This document shows, piece by piece, positions 14,817 through 22,656 of a stretch of 23,912 nucleotides of DNA. Under the pieces are notes generated by a model. That model saw only the letters and a list, made by a program, of their open reading frames with translations, made no database searches and was not told the DNA's origin. Each line of letters begins with the position of its first letter. Position 1 is the stretch's first letter. The stretch is from Labilithrix sp. (GTDB lineage: Bacteria; Myxococcota; Polyangia; Polyangiales; Polyangiaceae), in the NCBI GenBank assembly GCA_028287035.1, contig JAQBQL010000252.1, positions 1 through 23,912 of the forward strand. The letters are read 5' to 3'. The position numbers were made by a program, and so were the translations under genes.

Positions 14817-15470
14817 TCACTCGTCCATCGACGCGCAGTGCTCGTCGTAGACGTGGCCCGAGACGGTCCCTTCGGCGAAGGTCGCGCTAAAGTCGTAGGC
14901 GGCCCACGCCGGCGGCGTCGCCGGGTCGACCTGGAGGTTCGTGATCTCGACCGCGGTTGCCTTCGACACCGAGGCGGGCGACGAGAAGCCGAGGTCGCCC
15001 TTGAAGTCGAGGAACGTGGCAGCAACCCCGTCCGCGGCCTTCGTCGCCTTGCCGCCGGCGGCGTTGCGCGGGACGTTCGCGACGATCATCGTGTAGTCCG
15101 GCGTCGGCGAGCTCTCCTCCGGGCACTTCGGGTCGCCGCCGAGGTGAGCCTCGGTGTGGAGGAACGTCGCGCCGCCGTCGCCCAGCTCGGTGCCAAACTG
15201 CGCGCGCGAGAGCATGCGGGTCTGACCGTTGAGGCTCACGACGAGCGACAGCGTCTTGCAGGCGCCGGTGCAGCCCGTCGCGGCGTCGCCCGCGCCGGTG
15301 TCGGCCACGGCGGCGTCCTCGCCGGCGTCGGCGACGCTGCTGTCGCGCGCATCGCCGGCGTCGGGCGTGACGACGACCCCGCCGCCGCCACTGTCGGTCG
15401 AGGAGCAGGCAACGAAGGCGGCAAGAGAGGTGACGGCCGCGACGGCGGCAAAGGTACGGAAGCGCATCAT
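14817..15470 (-). CDS. lipoprotein with Asp/Ala linker, coupled to MATE exporter
   Basis: A 217-residue exported protein. The ATG at 15470 overlaps the TGA of the MATE gene (ATGA), implying translational coupling; a second ATG follows immediately. The signal peptide ends in AFVAC, with Cys22 lipidated. Residues 23-65 are a Gly/Val and then Asp/Ala/Gly linker (TPDAGDARDSSVADAGEDAA), typical of myxobacterial surface lipoproteins. The mature domain (about 66-217) begins with a cysteine pair (CTGAC). It is beta-rich (TLSLVVSLNG, TAVEITNLQV, YDFSATFAEGTVSGHVYDEHC) with two later cysteines. No named family recognised. Being last in the prkA-MATE unit, it may serve an envelope function with the exporter, but nothing in its sequence specifies a partner. 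Confidence 0.82.
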   Translation of the reverse strand: MMRFRTFAAVAAVTSLAAFVACSSTDSGGGGVVVTPDAGDARDSSVADAGEDAAVADTGAGDAATGCTGACKTLSLVVSLNGQTRMLSRAQFGTELGDGGATFLHTEAHLGGDPKCPEESSPTPDYTMIVANVPRNAAGGKATKAADGVAATFLDFKGDLGFSSPASVSKATAVEITNLQVDPATPPAWAAYDFSATFAEGTVSGHVYDEHCASMDE

Positions 15471-16819
15471 GACGCCACGTTAGCACCGGCCGCCGCCGGC
15501 GCCCGCGGCGTTGCCCTTCGCCACACGAGGGTGAGCATCACGCTGCGCGCCGCCCAGTCGAGCGTCGACCCGAGCCACACGCCAGGCAGCCCGAGGCCGA
15601 GCGTGATCGCGAAGAGCCAGGTCGCCGAGAGCCTCACTACGATGGCGCCGACGACGCTCACGCCGAGGGCCTCGCGCGTGCGCCCCGCCCCGCGCACCGA
15701 CTGCGCCAGCACGATGGACACGGCCATGAACGGCTGCGCGATCGTGAGGACGGGGATCGTGGCGCGCCCGATCGCGACGACGTCGGGCTGCGCGGAGAAG
15801 AGCGGAAGGACCACGCCGCGCAGCGCGAGCGCCGCGACCCCGAAGATCGTGAGGAGGACCAGCGCGTCACGCGCGGCGATCCGCGCCGCCCGCTGCGCCT
15901 CGTCGGGACGCTCGGCCCCGAGCTTCTGCGCGACGAGCGCGGCGGCGGCGATGCCGAAGCCGTCGGCGGACAGAAAGCAGATCGACTCGATGCTGATGAG
16001 GGACTGGTTCGCGGCCATCGACGCGTCGCCGAGGCGCCCGATGACCACCACGTAGCCGAGGTAGCCGAGGTGATAGAGCACCCGCTCGAGGAAGGCCGGC
16101 ATCGCGATGCGGGCGAGCTGACGCGCCTCCTGCCGCGAGGTGAGATCGCGGGGCCCGGGCTCGCCGCGCTTCCGCAGCGACACCGCGCGGTTCGTGCCGA
16201 GCAGCGCCAGGGTCGCGGCGAGCGCCTCCAGCGCGAACGTCACCGCGGTGCTGATGCCCGCCCCGTGCGCACCGAGCCGCGGGATGAGCACGTAGTTGAG
16301 CGCGACGTGGAGCACGTTGGCGAACACGCCGATGACGAGCGGGGTCCGGGTGTCGCCGCCCGCCTGCAGGGTGGCGACGTTGATCATCGAGAGGAACACG
16401 AGGGGCGACGCCGCGATCGTCACGCCGAGGTACCCGCGGGCCTCAGCGATCGCCGCCGGCGACGCCTGCGAGGCGATGCGCGGCAGCAGATGCAGGACGA
16501 GCGGCGTCGCGAGGGCCAGCACCGTCCCCATCGCGAGCGCCGCGACCACCGACAGGCGCGCGACCCGGCGCGCTGCCTCGGGCCGCCCCGCGCCGACGTG
16601 CCGTCCGACGCGCGCGATGGTCCCCACCTCGAAGGCCGCGAAGACGCTCCAGATCGACCACTCGATGGCCCCGCCGAGCTGCATCGCCGCGAGCGACGCC
16701 TCGCCATGGCGACCGAGCATGATGCGGTCGACCACGAACACGCTCGTCTGGAGCAGGGAGTGGAGGATCGCCGGGAACGCCAGGCGGCGCACCTCGGCGG
16801 TCAGCGCCGTCCGGGTCAC
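15467..16819 (-). CDS. MATE-family multidrug/metabolite exporter
   Basis: A 450-residue polytopic membrane protein with about 12 hydrophobic segments in two similar halves, the standard MATE size and layout. The start is GTG 16819, giving MTRTALTAEVRRLAFPAILH, seven bases after the prkA stop. The longer open frame upstream runs inside prkA in another register and is Arg/Ser/Thr-rich, so it is rejected. Family marks include the N-terminal RRLAFPAILHSLLQTSVFVVDRIML-type helix 1 with GR (split here as VDRIMLGRHGE), the ALQAGGDTRTPL motif (here VATLQAGGDTRTPLV) and the second-half repeat QSVRGAGRTREAL. MATE proteins exchange Na+ or H+ for drugs or metabolites. Its ATGA overlap with the lipoprotein and the 7-base gap after prkA suggest one transcript. 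Confidence 0.92.
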   Translation of the reverse strand: MTRTALTAEVRRLAFPAILHSLLQTSVFVVDRIMLGRHGEASLAAMQLGGAIEWSIWSVFAAFEVGTIARVGRHVGAGRPEAARRVARLSVVAALAMGTVLALATPLVLHLLPRIASQASPAAIAEARGYLGVTIAASPLVFLSMINVATLQAGGDTRTPLVIGVFANVLHVALNYVLIPRLGAHGAGISTAVTFALEALAATLALLGTNRAVSLRKRGEPGPRDLTSRQEARQLARIAMPAFLERVLYHLGYLGYVVVIGRLGDASMAANQSLISIESICFLSADGFGIAAAALVAQKLGAERPDEAQRAARIAARDALVLLTIFGVAALALRGVVLPLFSAQPDVVAIGRATIPVLTIAQPFMAVSIVLAQSVRGAGRTREALGVSVVGAIVVRLSATWLFAITLGLGLPGVWLGSTLDWAARSVMLTLVWRRATPRAPAAAGANVAS

Positions 16820-16826
16820 GACGCCG

Positions 16827-19082
16827 TCAGTTGACGATGAGATCGCTGTAGCGCTTGCGGACGAGCATGCTGGCCATGTCGGCGGCGCAGCTGTCGCAGT
16901 ACGCGAACCGCGAGGACAGCTGCGCGAGCACCTCGCGCACCTCCTTGCGCCGGTTGTCGTCGAGGCCGGAGCCCTCGTCGCGCACGAGCACGACGATGTC
17001 ACGCGCCTGCTTGGCGATCTCGATCCGCTTGTCGGCGAAGATGGCGTCGCGCAGCTTGCGGAGGAAATTCGGGAAGACGATCTTCCCCTCCACCTTCTGC
17101 CCGGGATGGTCGATGGCCCACGCGGCGATGGCGCTGATCATCGTCTTCCGCGCCTCCTGCGCGTCGCCCTTCACGTCGATGAGGCGCTCCACCTCGCGCA
17201 TCATCTGCTCGTCGGGCTCCTGGTACTCGCCGGTGTGACGGTTGCGGATCCGTTCCTTCTTCGTCCACACGCTCACGTGCTGGACGTAGCGCTCGAACAG
17301 GTCGTCGTACTGCGCGTCGGCCACGAGCCCGCTCGAGGCGTACAGCTCCTGCTCCCAGACGCCGAGCAGGCGCGAGAACAGCGCCTCGCGGAACAGCTTC
17401 ACGTCGTGGTACCCGCCGGCCTGCGTGTCCTGCTGCAGCCACTCGAACTCGCTCTTGCGCGCGCAGAGCTGCTCGAGCTCGTCGAGCACCGCGAGCGGCG
17501 AGAGGCAGCGGTACGTCTGGGACTGCGCGGCATCGAGCATGGTGACGCGCATCTCGCGCGGGCTCGCGCCGATGCGCCCCTCGTAGATCGGGTACGAGTC
17601 GCTCTCCTCGAACACCTCGCGCACGCTCGCCCGCAGCACCTTCTGCGCGTCGGGCTCGAGGCGCTCGGGCGCGCGGCCCGTCGCGTAGAGGTCCATCTTC
17701 TCGATGGCGGTCAGGCCGGAGAGCGCGTTCGAGAGCGCGCGCGCGTACTTGTCCGTGTTGGGCTTCCGCATGCGCGTCAGCACCGCGAACTGCGCGGCCA
17801 TCGTCGTCGCGTGGGGCGCGACGTGCCGCCGGATGTGCGGGACCACATGCGTGTCGTAGATGCGCTGCTCGTGCAGGTAGCTGCGGAGGTACGGGGTGCG
17901 GATCAGCTCGAGCCGCCCGCGGAAGCTCGCGAACTCGGGGTGCTCGCGGAAGGCGTCGAGATGGAGCTCGTTGGCGCTGCCGGTCATGACGCAGTTCAGC
18001 TGGACGTTCTGCTGCGTGAGCGCGACCTCGCCCGTCTCGACGGAGAGCTGCAGGTACTTGAACGCGTCGAGCGGGCGCTTCAGGAGATCGCTGAACTCGA
18101 GGACGCCGCCGGCGGCGTCGATGAGCTCGCCCTTCGCCTCGTAGAGGGTGATGGCCTGGAGCGACGCGGGCAGCGACTGGAGCGATCGATCCATCGTGAC
18201 CTGCCGCTCGGCGGCATCGACGCTCATCTGCGGACCGATCGTCACGGCGCCCACGCGGTAGCGCTGCGAGACGAAGTAGCGCTCCACCTGCACGTGCTTC
18301 AGCACCTCGGTGTAGCTGCCGTTGTAGCTCGCGAGGAGCGCCTCGAAGATCTGCTGGCTCTTGTGCGAGAGCGCGCCGCGCAGGATCCACTCGCCGAAGT
18401 GCTCGGAGGGCGGTCCCTCCTTGTCCTTCACGAGCCGCTCGAGGAGCTTCTGGCGCTCGTCGACGGGGATGAGGAAGAGCGGATGGTCGCGGACCTCGAC
18501 GAGGAGCTTGGCGTCGATCTGGTCGTCCGCGAGGTGCGCGTAGGTGCCGACCTGGGACGTTGCCTCCTTCGACCCGAAGCCGAGGCTGCCGCGCACCGTC
18601 TTGCTCGACGGAAAGACCCAGTTGAACCGGTAGAGCATCCCCTCGTCGCGCAGCGAGTACTGCTCGAGGCCGCGCATGATGCAGGCGACGATCGTGCTCT
18701 TCGCCGAGCCGTTGGGCCCGTGCAGCAGGACGAGGCGGTTCGGCCGCCCCTCGCGCACGAAGTTCGAGATGGACCGATAGATCTCCTCCTGGACCTGCTC
18801 CTGACCGATCAGCGCGTGGGCCGCCTCGAGCGGATCCCACATCAGGTCGAAGAGGTTCCAGCGCGTGAACTTGCCCCAGGGCTGCTCGACGGTCGTCGTG
18901 CCGTAGTGGTCGAAGCAGTCACGCAGGTAGCGGCTCGCGTCGCGCGCGAAGCGGATCGGATCGGTCGCGAACAGATCGAGGTATTCGGAGAAGGCGAGGA
19001 CGCGGCGTCCCTTCTGGAACCGCTTCTCGACGCTCTCGGCGATCGCGCCGATCTCGGCAGCGACACTCGGTTTGTCGGGCAT
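16827..19082 (-). CDS. prkA: PrkA-type AAA+ serine protein kinase
   Basis: A 751-residue cytoplasmic protein of the PrkA/YeaG family. It starts at ATG 19082, with GAGG directly before it. The N-terminal AAA+ domain has the family-specific Walker A HGPNGSAKST (121-130), preceded by YFG-like linker WNLFDLMWDP and IGQEQVQEEI. The family's C-terminal kinase-like region follows (for instance EFSDLLKRPLDAFKYLQ, RIYDTHVVPHIRRHV, and the YPIYEGRIGASPREMR segment). Family knowledge: PrkA proteins phosphorylate proteins or act as an ATP-dependent protease in sporulation, starvation and stress responses. They usually sit with yeaH (DUF444) and spoVR. Here neither is present; a MATE exporter and lipoprotein follow instead. 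It is about 100 residues longer than the E. coli and Bacillus proteins, mostly toward the C-terminus. Confidence 0.93.
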   Translation of the reverse strand: MPDKPSVAAEIGAIAESVEKRFQKGRRVLAFSEYLDLFATDPIRFARDASRYLRDCFDHYGTTTVEQPWGKFTRWNLFDLMWDPLEAAHALIGQEQVQEEIYRSISNFVREGRPNRLVLLHGPNGSAKSTIVACIMRGLEQYSLRDEGMLYRFNWVFPSSKTVRGSLGFGSKEATSQVGTYAHLADDQIDAKLLVEVRDHPLFLIPVDERQKLLERLVKDKEGPPSEHFGEWILRGALSHKSQQIFEALLASYNGSYTEVLKHVQVERYFVSQRYRVGAVTIGPQMSVDAAERQVTMDRSLQSLPASLQAITLYEAKGELIDAAGGVLEFSDLLKRPLDAFKYLQLSVETGEVALTQQNVQLNCVMTGSANELHLDAFREHPEFASFRGRLELIRTPYLRSYLHEQRIYDTHVVPHIRRHVAPHATTMAAQFAVLTRMRKPNTDKYARALSNALSGLTAIEKMDLYATGRAPERLEPDAQKVLRASVREVFEESDSYPIYEGRIGASPREMRVTMLDAAQSQTYRCLSPLAVLDELEQLCARKSEFEWLQQDTQAGGYHDVKLFREALFSRLLGVWEQELYASSGLVADAQYDDLFERYVQHVSVWTKKERIRNRHTGEYQEPDEQMMREVERLIDVKGDAQEARKTMISAIAAWAIDHPGQKVEGKIVFPNFLRKLRDAIFADKRIEIAKQARDIVVLVRDEGSGLDDNRRKEVREVLAQLSSRFAYCDSCAADMASMLVRKRYSDLIVN

Positions 19083-19107
19083 GCCTCAGAGGGTAGGACA
19101 AAATGCA

Positions 19108-19139
19108 AACGAGGCGGAGCGTCATCGCTCCACCTCGTT
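19108..19139 (-). terminator. terminator-like hairpin between small secreted protein and prkA
   Basis: Read on the minus strand, AACGAGGTGGAGCG and CGCTCCGCCTCGTT form a 14-bp stem with one U-G wobble around an ATGA loop, followed by TTTGCATTTTG. It lies 16 bases past the stop of the 19156-19491 gene. Its far end is only 25 bases from the prkA start, so it may be a terminator, a partial attenuator, or a processing stem. Confidence 0.7.
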
Positions 19140-19155
19140 CGCCCGCGCTAGCGGG

Positions 19156-19491
19156 TCACTGCACCTTGACGGTGACTTCCGCGTTCTTGCACTGGTCGCC
19201 GTTGCAGACGTAGACCTTGACCTTCGCGTCGCCCGCCGGAACGCCGGTGACCTTCGCGGAGCCGTCGCTGAGCGTCCACTTGTCCTTCGCGAGCGTGGTG
19301 CCGCCGGACGTGGCCTTCCACGGGGCTTCCTTGTTGATGTGCCAAGGACCGTTGCCCTTGACCTCGATCGTGCCCTTGCCTGCCGTCGCCGTGAACTCGG
19401 TATCCGCGCGAGCATCCGTCGCCGCAGAGAGCGCAACGCACGCCGCAGCCATCGCAACGAAAGAGCCCAGAGCCTTCGAGATCCGCATCAT
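19156..19491 (-). CDS. small secreted periplasmic protein
   Basis: A 111-residue protein. ATG 19491 is supported by AAGGAG five bases upstream. A Sec signal peptide (residues about 1-29, ending DARADT) gives a mature protein of about 82 residues with no lipobox. The mature part is beta-rich (TATAGKGTIEVKGNG, KVKVYVCNGDQCKNAEVTVKVQ) with one close cysteine pair (VCNGDQC) that probably forms a hairpin disulfide. The Trp-containing GPWHINKEAPWK segment is distinctive. It resembles a small Ig-like or single-sheet periplasmic domain, but I recognise no family. It is immediately upstream of prkA, separated by the terminator-like hairpin, and has a hairpin in its own 5' leader. This suggests high and post-transcriptionally controlled expression. 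Confidence 0.85.
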   Translation of the reverse strand: MMRISKALGSFVAMAAACVALSAATDARADTEFTATAGKGTIEVKGNGPWHINKEAPWKATSGGTTLAKDKWTLSDGSAKVTGVPAGDAKVKVYVCNGDQCKNAEVTVKVQ

Positions 19492-19496
19492 TCACT

Positions 19497-19502
19497 CTCC
19501 TT
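19497..19502 (-). promoter_or_regulatory. Shine-Dalgarno site of the small secreted protein
   Basis: AAGGAG on the minus strand, five bases before ATG 19491. It is preceded by an A-rich link and the leader hairpin at 19506-19525. Confidence 0.75.
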
Positions 19503-19505
19503 TTG

Positions 19506-19525
19506 CCCGGCGATGTTGCGCCGGG
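19506..19525 (-). promoter_or_regulatory. leader hairpin next to the ribosome binding site
   Basis: CCCGGCG (19506-19512) and CGCCGGG (19519-19525) pair perfectly around a 6-base loop, three bases upstream of the AAGGAG site. A second palindrome, CTCCCC-GA-GGGGAG, is at 19549-19562. In the transcript these could stabilise the 5' end or modulate ribosome access; alternatively the outer one is an operator. Confidence 0.45.
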
Positions 19526-19700
19526 GGCCGTCGTTCGTAAGGGTCACTCTCCCCGAGGGGAGCGGTCAAGGGTGTTGAAGTGGCAAGCCGCGCCTGACGA
19601 AAGGGCCCCGACGGTCTCAGCCGGAGTGGTGCGTGTTCGACGAGCGCGCTGCCGATAGCTTCATCCCTCGGAAAACTTTTTTCGTCGTTCCGCGAGACCG

Positions 19701-20405
19701 TCAGCGAACGTAGAGCTCGAGGAAGGGCTCGACGTCCGGAGCCGGGGCTCCGCTGGTCCGTAACGCAAACGTCGTTCCGGCGTGCCCCGAGGCACCGGCG
19801 ACGCTCTCGGCGACGACCGCGATCCCGTGGTCGGCAGGGTCGTGCTTGGTCCAATCACGAACGATCTCCCTGACATCGAGGCGCACGAGGGCCGGGCCGC
19901 CGGGCTCGACGCGCGTCGCCGGCGCGCGCCCCTCGACCTGCCGCGGGAGCTGACCGAAGGAGGTGGATCGCGAATCCCATCCCTGGACGATCCGGGTCGC
20001 GTGTAGGGAGATCGGGGTCGGATCGTCGTCGACGTCGAGGTCGCGATGGAGGACGAGATACGCCTCCACGACGTTCGCGTCGGCGGGGAGGGTCACCGCG
20101 AAGCGGAGCAGGAGCGCCGACGCGCCGCCGCCGAGGACGAAGCTCGGCGGCAGCGCTCCGCCCGACGCGCCGGCGCCGCGCCGGACGTACGCGAGGTCGA
20201 CCGGGCGCACGACGAGGCGACGCGCGGCGTCGACGGCCGGTCTCACGTTGGGGCGGTCGGGCTGGCAGCGGCCCGCGACGCACGACGCTGGCCCGGCACA
20301 CTCGCTCGTCGCGAGGCACATGCGCGGGCGCGGCGCGCAGCCAGCCGCCGCGGTGCCGGCGAGCGCGAGCGCCAGCGCGACAAAGGAGGCGCTCGACCTC
20401 TTCAC
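19701..20405 (-). CDS. lipoprotein with Cys-rich segment and DNRLRE-like domain
   Basis: A 234-residue protein from GTG 20405, the position that opens a clean lipoprotein signal peptide ending in AAAGC (Cys23 lipidated). Residues 30-47 hold four cysteines (C30, C36, C42, C47) in the CLATSEC...SCVAGRC pattern common in myxobacterial surface proteins, probably two disulfides. Residues about 70-234 match the layout of DNRLRE/disaggregatase-related domains: [26 protein letters not shown], the Trp-containing [44 protein letters not shown] and PFLELYVR. Such domains are beta-jelly-roll modules, often in cell-surface or carbohydrate-associated proteins. It diverges from the OppD-like gene with 15 bases between start codons. 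Confidence 0.82.
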   Translation of the reverse strand: MKRSSASFVALALALAGTAAAGCAPRPRMCLATSECAGPASCVAGRCQPDRPNVRPAVDAARRLVVRPVDLAYVRRGAGASGGALPPSFVLGGGASALLLRFAVTLPADANVVEAYLVLHRDLDVDDDPTPISLHATRIVQGWDSRSTSFGQLPRQVEGRAPATRVEPGGPALVRLDVREIVRDWTKHDPADHGIAVVAESVAGASGHAGTTFALRTSGAPAPDVEPFLELYVR

Positions 20406-20420
20406 GTGCGCGAGCCTAGC

Positions 20421-21524
20421 ATGCTCGCGATGACCGCTTCGCCTACCGCAGCGCCCCTCCTGCGGGTGAAGGACCTCGTCACCACGTTCCGCACCGACCA
20501 GGGGACACTGCGCGCGGTGGACGAGGTGTCGTTCGACGTCGCGGAGGGCGCGACCCTCGGCATCGTCGGCGAGAGCGGTTGCGGCAAGAGCGTCACGGCC
20601 CTCAGCATCCTCCGCCTCATCCCCTACCCGCAAGGAAGGGTCGAGAGCGGCCGCATCGAGCTGCGCGGCAAGGACCTCCTCGCGCTCACCGAGCGGCAGA
20701 TGCAGGAGGTCCGCGGCAACGAGATCTCGATGATCTTCCAGGAGCCGATGACGAGCCTGAACCCCGTCTACGCGGTGGGCGCGCAGATCGTCGAGGCCAT
20801 CCGGCTCCACCAGAAGAAGTCGCGGCGGGAGGCGCGGGAGCGCGCGATCGAGATGCTGCGCCTCGTCGGCATCCCCTCGCCCGAGACCAACGTCGACGCG
20901 TACCCACACCAGCTCTCGGGCGGCATGCGGCAGCGCGTGATGATCGCGATGGCGCTCGCGTGCGAGCCGAGCCTCCTCATCGCAGACGAGCCGACGACCG
21001 CCCTCGACGTCACGATCCAGGCGCAGATCCTCGATCTGCTCGCCACGCTGAAGCAGCAGCTCGGGATGGGCGTCGTGCTCATCACGCACGATCTCGGCGT
21101 GGTGGCCGAGGTCTGCTCGGACGTCGCGGTCATGTACGCGGGGCGCATCGTCGAGATCACCCGCGTCGACCGGCTCTTCTCGCATCCGCGTCATCCGTAC
21201 ACGCGCGGGCTCCTCCGCAGCCTGCCCACGTTCGACAAGGCCGCGCTCGCCGAGCCGGGCACGGCGGAGCGCGACAGTCTGCTCGCGCACGAGGCGCCCG
21301 CGAGCATCGACGCGCGCTCGGGACGGCCCCGGCGGCCGCGCCTGCCGACCATCGAGGGGCTCGTCCCCGACCTCCATCACCTGCCCCCCGGCTGCCGGTT
21401 CGCCGACCGGTGCCCGATGGTCATCCCGGCCTGCCGCGAGGCGGAGCCGGCGCTCGCGCCCATCGAGGCCGAGGGGAACGACCCGGGCCATCTGGCGCGC
21501 TGCATCCGCGCAAACGAGGTGTGA
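20421..21524 (+). CDS. oligopeptide/dipeptide ABC transporter ATPase, OppD/DppD type
   Basis: A 367-residue ATPase from ATG 20421 (ATG 20430 would give 364). It energises uptake of peptides or related solutes through an OppBC-type permease at the inner membrane. Walker A is GESGCGKS (50-57). The Q-loop region is [12 protein letters not shown], the signature is LSGGMRQR, Walker B is [12 protein letters not shown], and the H-loop is LITHD. The C-terminal oligopeptide-transporter extension contains HPYTRGLL and the cysteine motif [15 protein letters not shown] with a later CI. Some family members hold an Fe-S cluster here. There is no Shine-Dalgarno before either ATG, so the transcript may be leaderless. 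An OppF-type partner follows after 31 bases. No permease or binding-protein gene is in the window. Confidence 0.93.
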   Translation: MLAMTASPTAAPLLRVKDLVTTFRTDQGTLRAVDEVSFDVAEGATLGIVGESGCGKSVTALSILRLIPYPQGRVESGRIELRGKDLLALTERQMQEVRGNEISMIFQEPMTSLNPVYAVGAQIVEAIRLHQKKSRREARERAIEMLRLVGIPSPETNVDAYPHQLSGGMRQRVMIAMALACEPSLLIADEPTTALDVTIQAQILDLLATLKQQLGMGVVLITHDLGVVAEVCSDVAVMYAGRIVEITRVDRLFSHPRHPYTRGLLRSLPTFDKAALAEPGTAERDSLLAHEAPASIDARSGRPRRPRLPTIEGLVPDLHHLPPGCRFADRCPMVIPACREAEPALAPIEAEGNDPGHLARCIRANEV

Positions 21525-21555
21525 CGGGCGCCCTCCGATCGGCTACCACGCTAGG

Positions 21556-22653
21556 GTGAGCGGGATGGCGGAGAACGCGGAGAGTAAGGCGAGCGGCGCG
21601 GCCGTCGCGCGCGTCCCCGACTCCGATGCGCCCCCGGGCCGCGGCGGCCCCGGTGAGGAGGGCGCTCGCCCGCGGACGCTCCTCGCCACCGAGCACCTCG
21701 GCAAGTATTTCCCGGTCGGCGGCGGCTTCTTCTCGCGCAGCCAGAAGGTGCTGCGCGCGGTCGACGGCGTGTCGCTCCGGGTGCGCCGCGGCGAGACGCT
21801 CGGCCTCGTCGGCGAGAGCGGCTGCGGCAAGAGCACGCTCGGCCGGCTCGTGCTCCGCCTCGTCGAGCCGACCTTCGGGCGCGTCGTCTACGACGGCAAG
21901 GACATCGTTCCGCTCTCGGCACGCGAGCTCCGGCCGCTCCGCCGGAAGATGCAGATCATCTTCCAGGACCCGTACTCGAGCCTCAACCCGCGGATGACGG
22001 TGCGGGACATCGTCGGCGAGGCCATCCAGATCCACGGGCTCGCGAAGACGAAGGGTGACGAGGAGGCGATGGTCGCGAGCCTCCTCCGCAAGGTCGGGCT
22101 GCGACCCGAGGTGATGGGCCGCTATCCGCACGAGTTCTCGGGCGGCCAGCGGCAGCGCATCGGCATCGCGCGGGCCCTCGCCGTGCAGCCCGAGTTCATC
22201 GTCTGCGACGAGCCGATCAGCGCGCTCGACGTCTCGATCCAGGCGCAGATCGTGAACCTGCTCATGGACCTGCAGGACGAGCTCGGCGTCGCGTTCCTCT
22301 TCATCTCCCACGATCTCCGGGTCGTCCGTCACATCAGCCACCGCGTCGCGGTCATGTACCTCGGCAAGATCGTGGAGCAGGCGACCACCGAGCAGCTCTA
22401 TGCGGCGCCGCTCCACCCGTACACGCGCGCCCTTCTGGGCGCGGTGCCCACGCCCGACCCCGAGAAGAAGCGCCTCCGCATCGTGGTGCCGGGCGACGCG
22501 CCGTCGCCCATCGATCCGCCGCCCGGCTGCCCGTTTCATCCGCGGTGCGCGCGCGCCGTGAAGGGCACGTGCGACAAGGAGCTGCCGCCGCTCGCGGAGC
22601 TCGCGCCGGGCACCGGGCACAAGGTCGCCTGCTGGAACCCGCACGTCGACTGA
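21556..22653 (+). CDS. oligopeptide/dipeptide ABC transporter ATPase, OppF/DppF type
   Basis: A 365-residue ATPase from GTG 21556; ATG 21565, nine bases after AGGG, is as likely and removes three residues. It forms the heterodimer partner of the preceding OppD-like ATPase. Walker A is GESGCGKST (86-94). The Q-loop region is [13 protein letters not shown], the signature is [15 protein letters not shown], Walker B is [12 protein letters not shown], and the H-loop is FISHD. The C-terminal extension has [12 protein letters not shown] and the cysteine motif [16 protein letters not shown]. Unusually, about 40 Ala/Gly/Pro-rich residues ([15 protein letters not shown]) precede the usual N-terminal strand ([13 protein letters not shown]); the family normally begins there. 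The kinase gene follows after four bases. Confidence 0.93.
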   Translation: MSGMAENAESKASGAAVARVPDSDAPPGRGGPGEEGARPRTLLATEHLGKYFPVGGGFFSRSQKVLRAVDGVSLRVRRGETLGLVGESGCGKSTLGRLVLRLVEPTFGRVVYDGKDIVPLSARELRPLRRKMQIIFQDPYSSLNPRMTVRDIVGEAIQIHGLAKTKGDEEAMVASLLRKVGLRPEVMGRYPHEFSGGQRQRIGIARALAVQPEFIVCDEPISALDVSIQAQIVNLLMDLQDELGVAFLFISHDLRVVRHISHRVAVMYLGKIVEQATTEQLYAAPLHPYTRALLGAVPTPDPEKKRLRIVVPGDAPSPIDPPPGCPFHPRCARAVKGTCDKELPPLAELAPGTGHKVACWNPHVD

Positions 22654-22656
22654 GCC

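Noticed and set aside
16820..17002. Longer start for the MATE protein inside prkA
   Set aside because: The extra N-terminus is Ser/Thr/Arg/Cys-rich out-of-frame prkA sequence; GTG 16819 gives the normal MATE N-terminus and length.
16296..19151. Long open frame antisense to the MATE and prkA genes
   Set aside because: Both sense genes have unmistakable family motifs; the antisense product has none.
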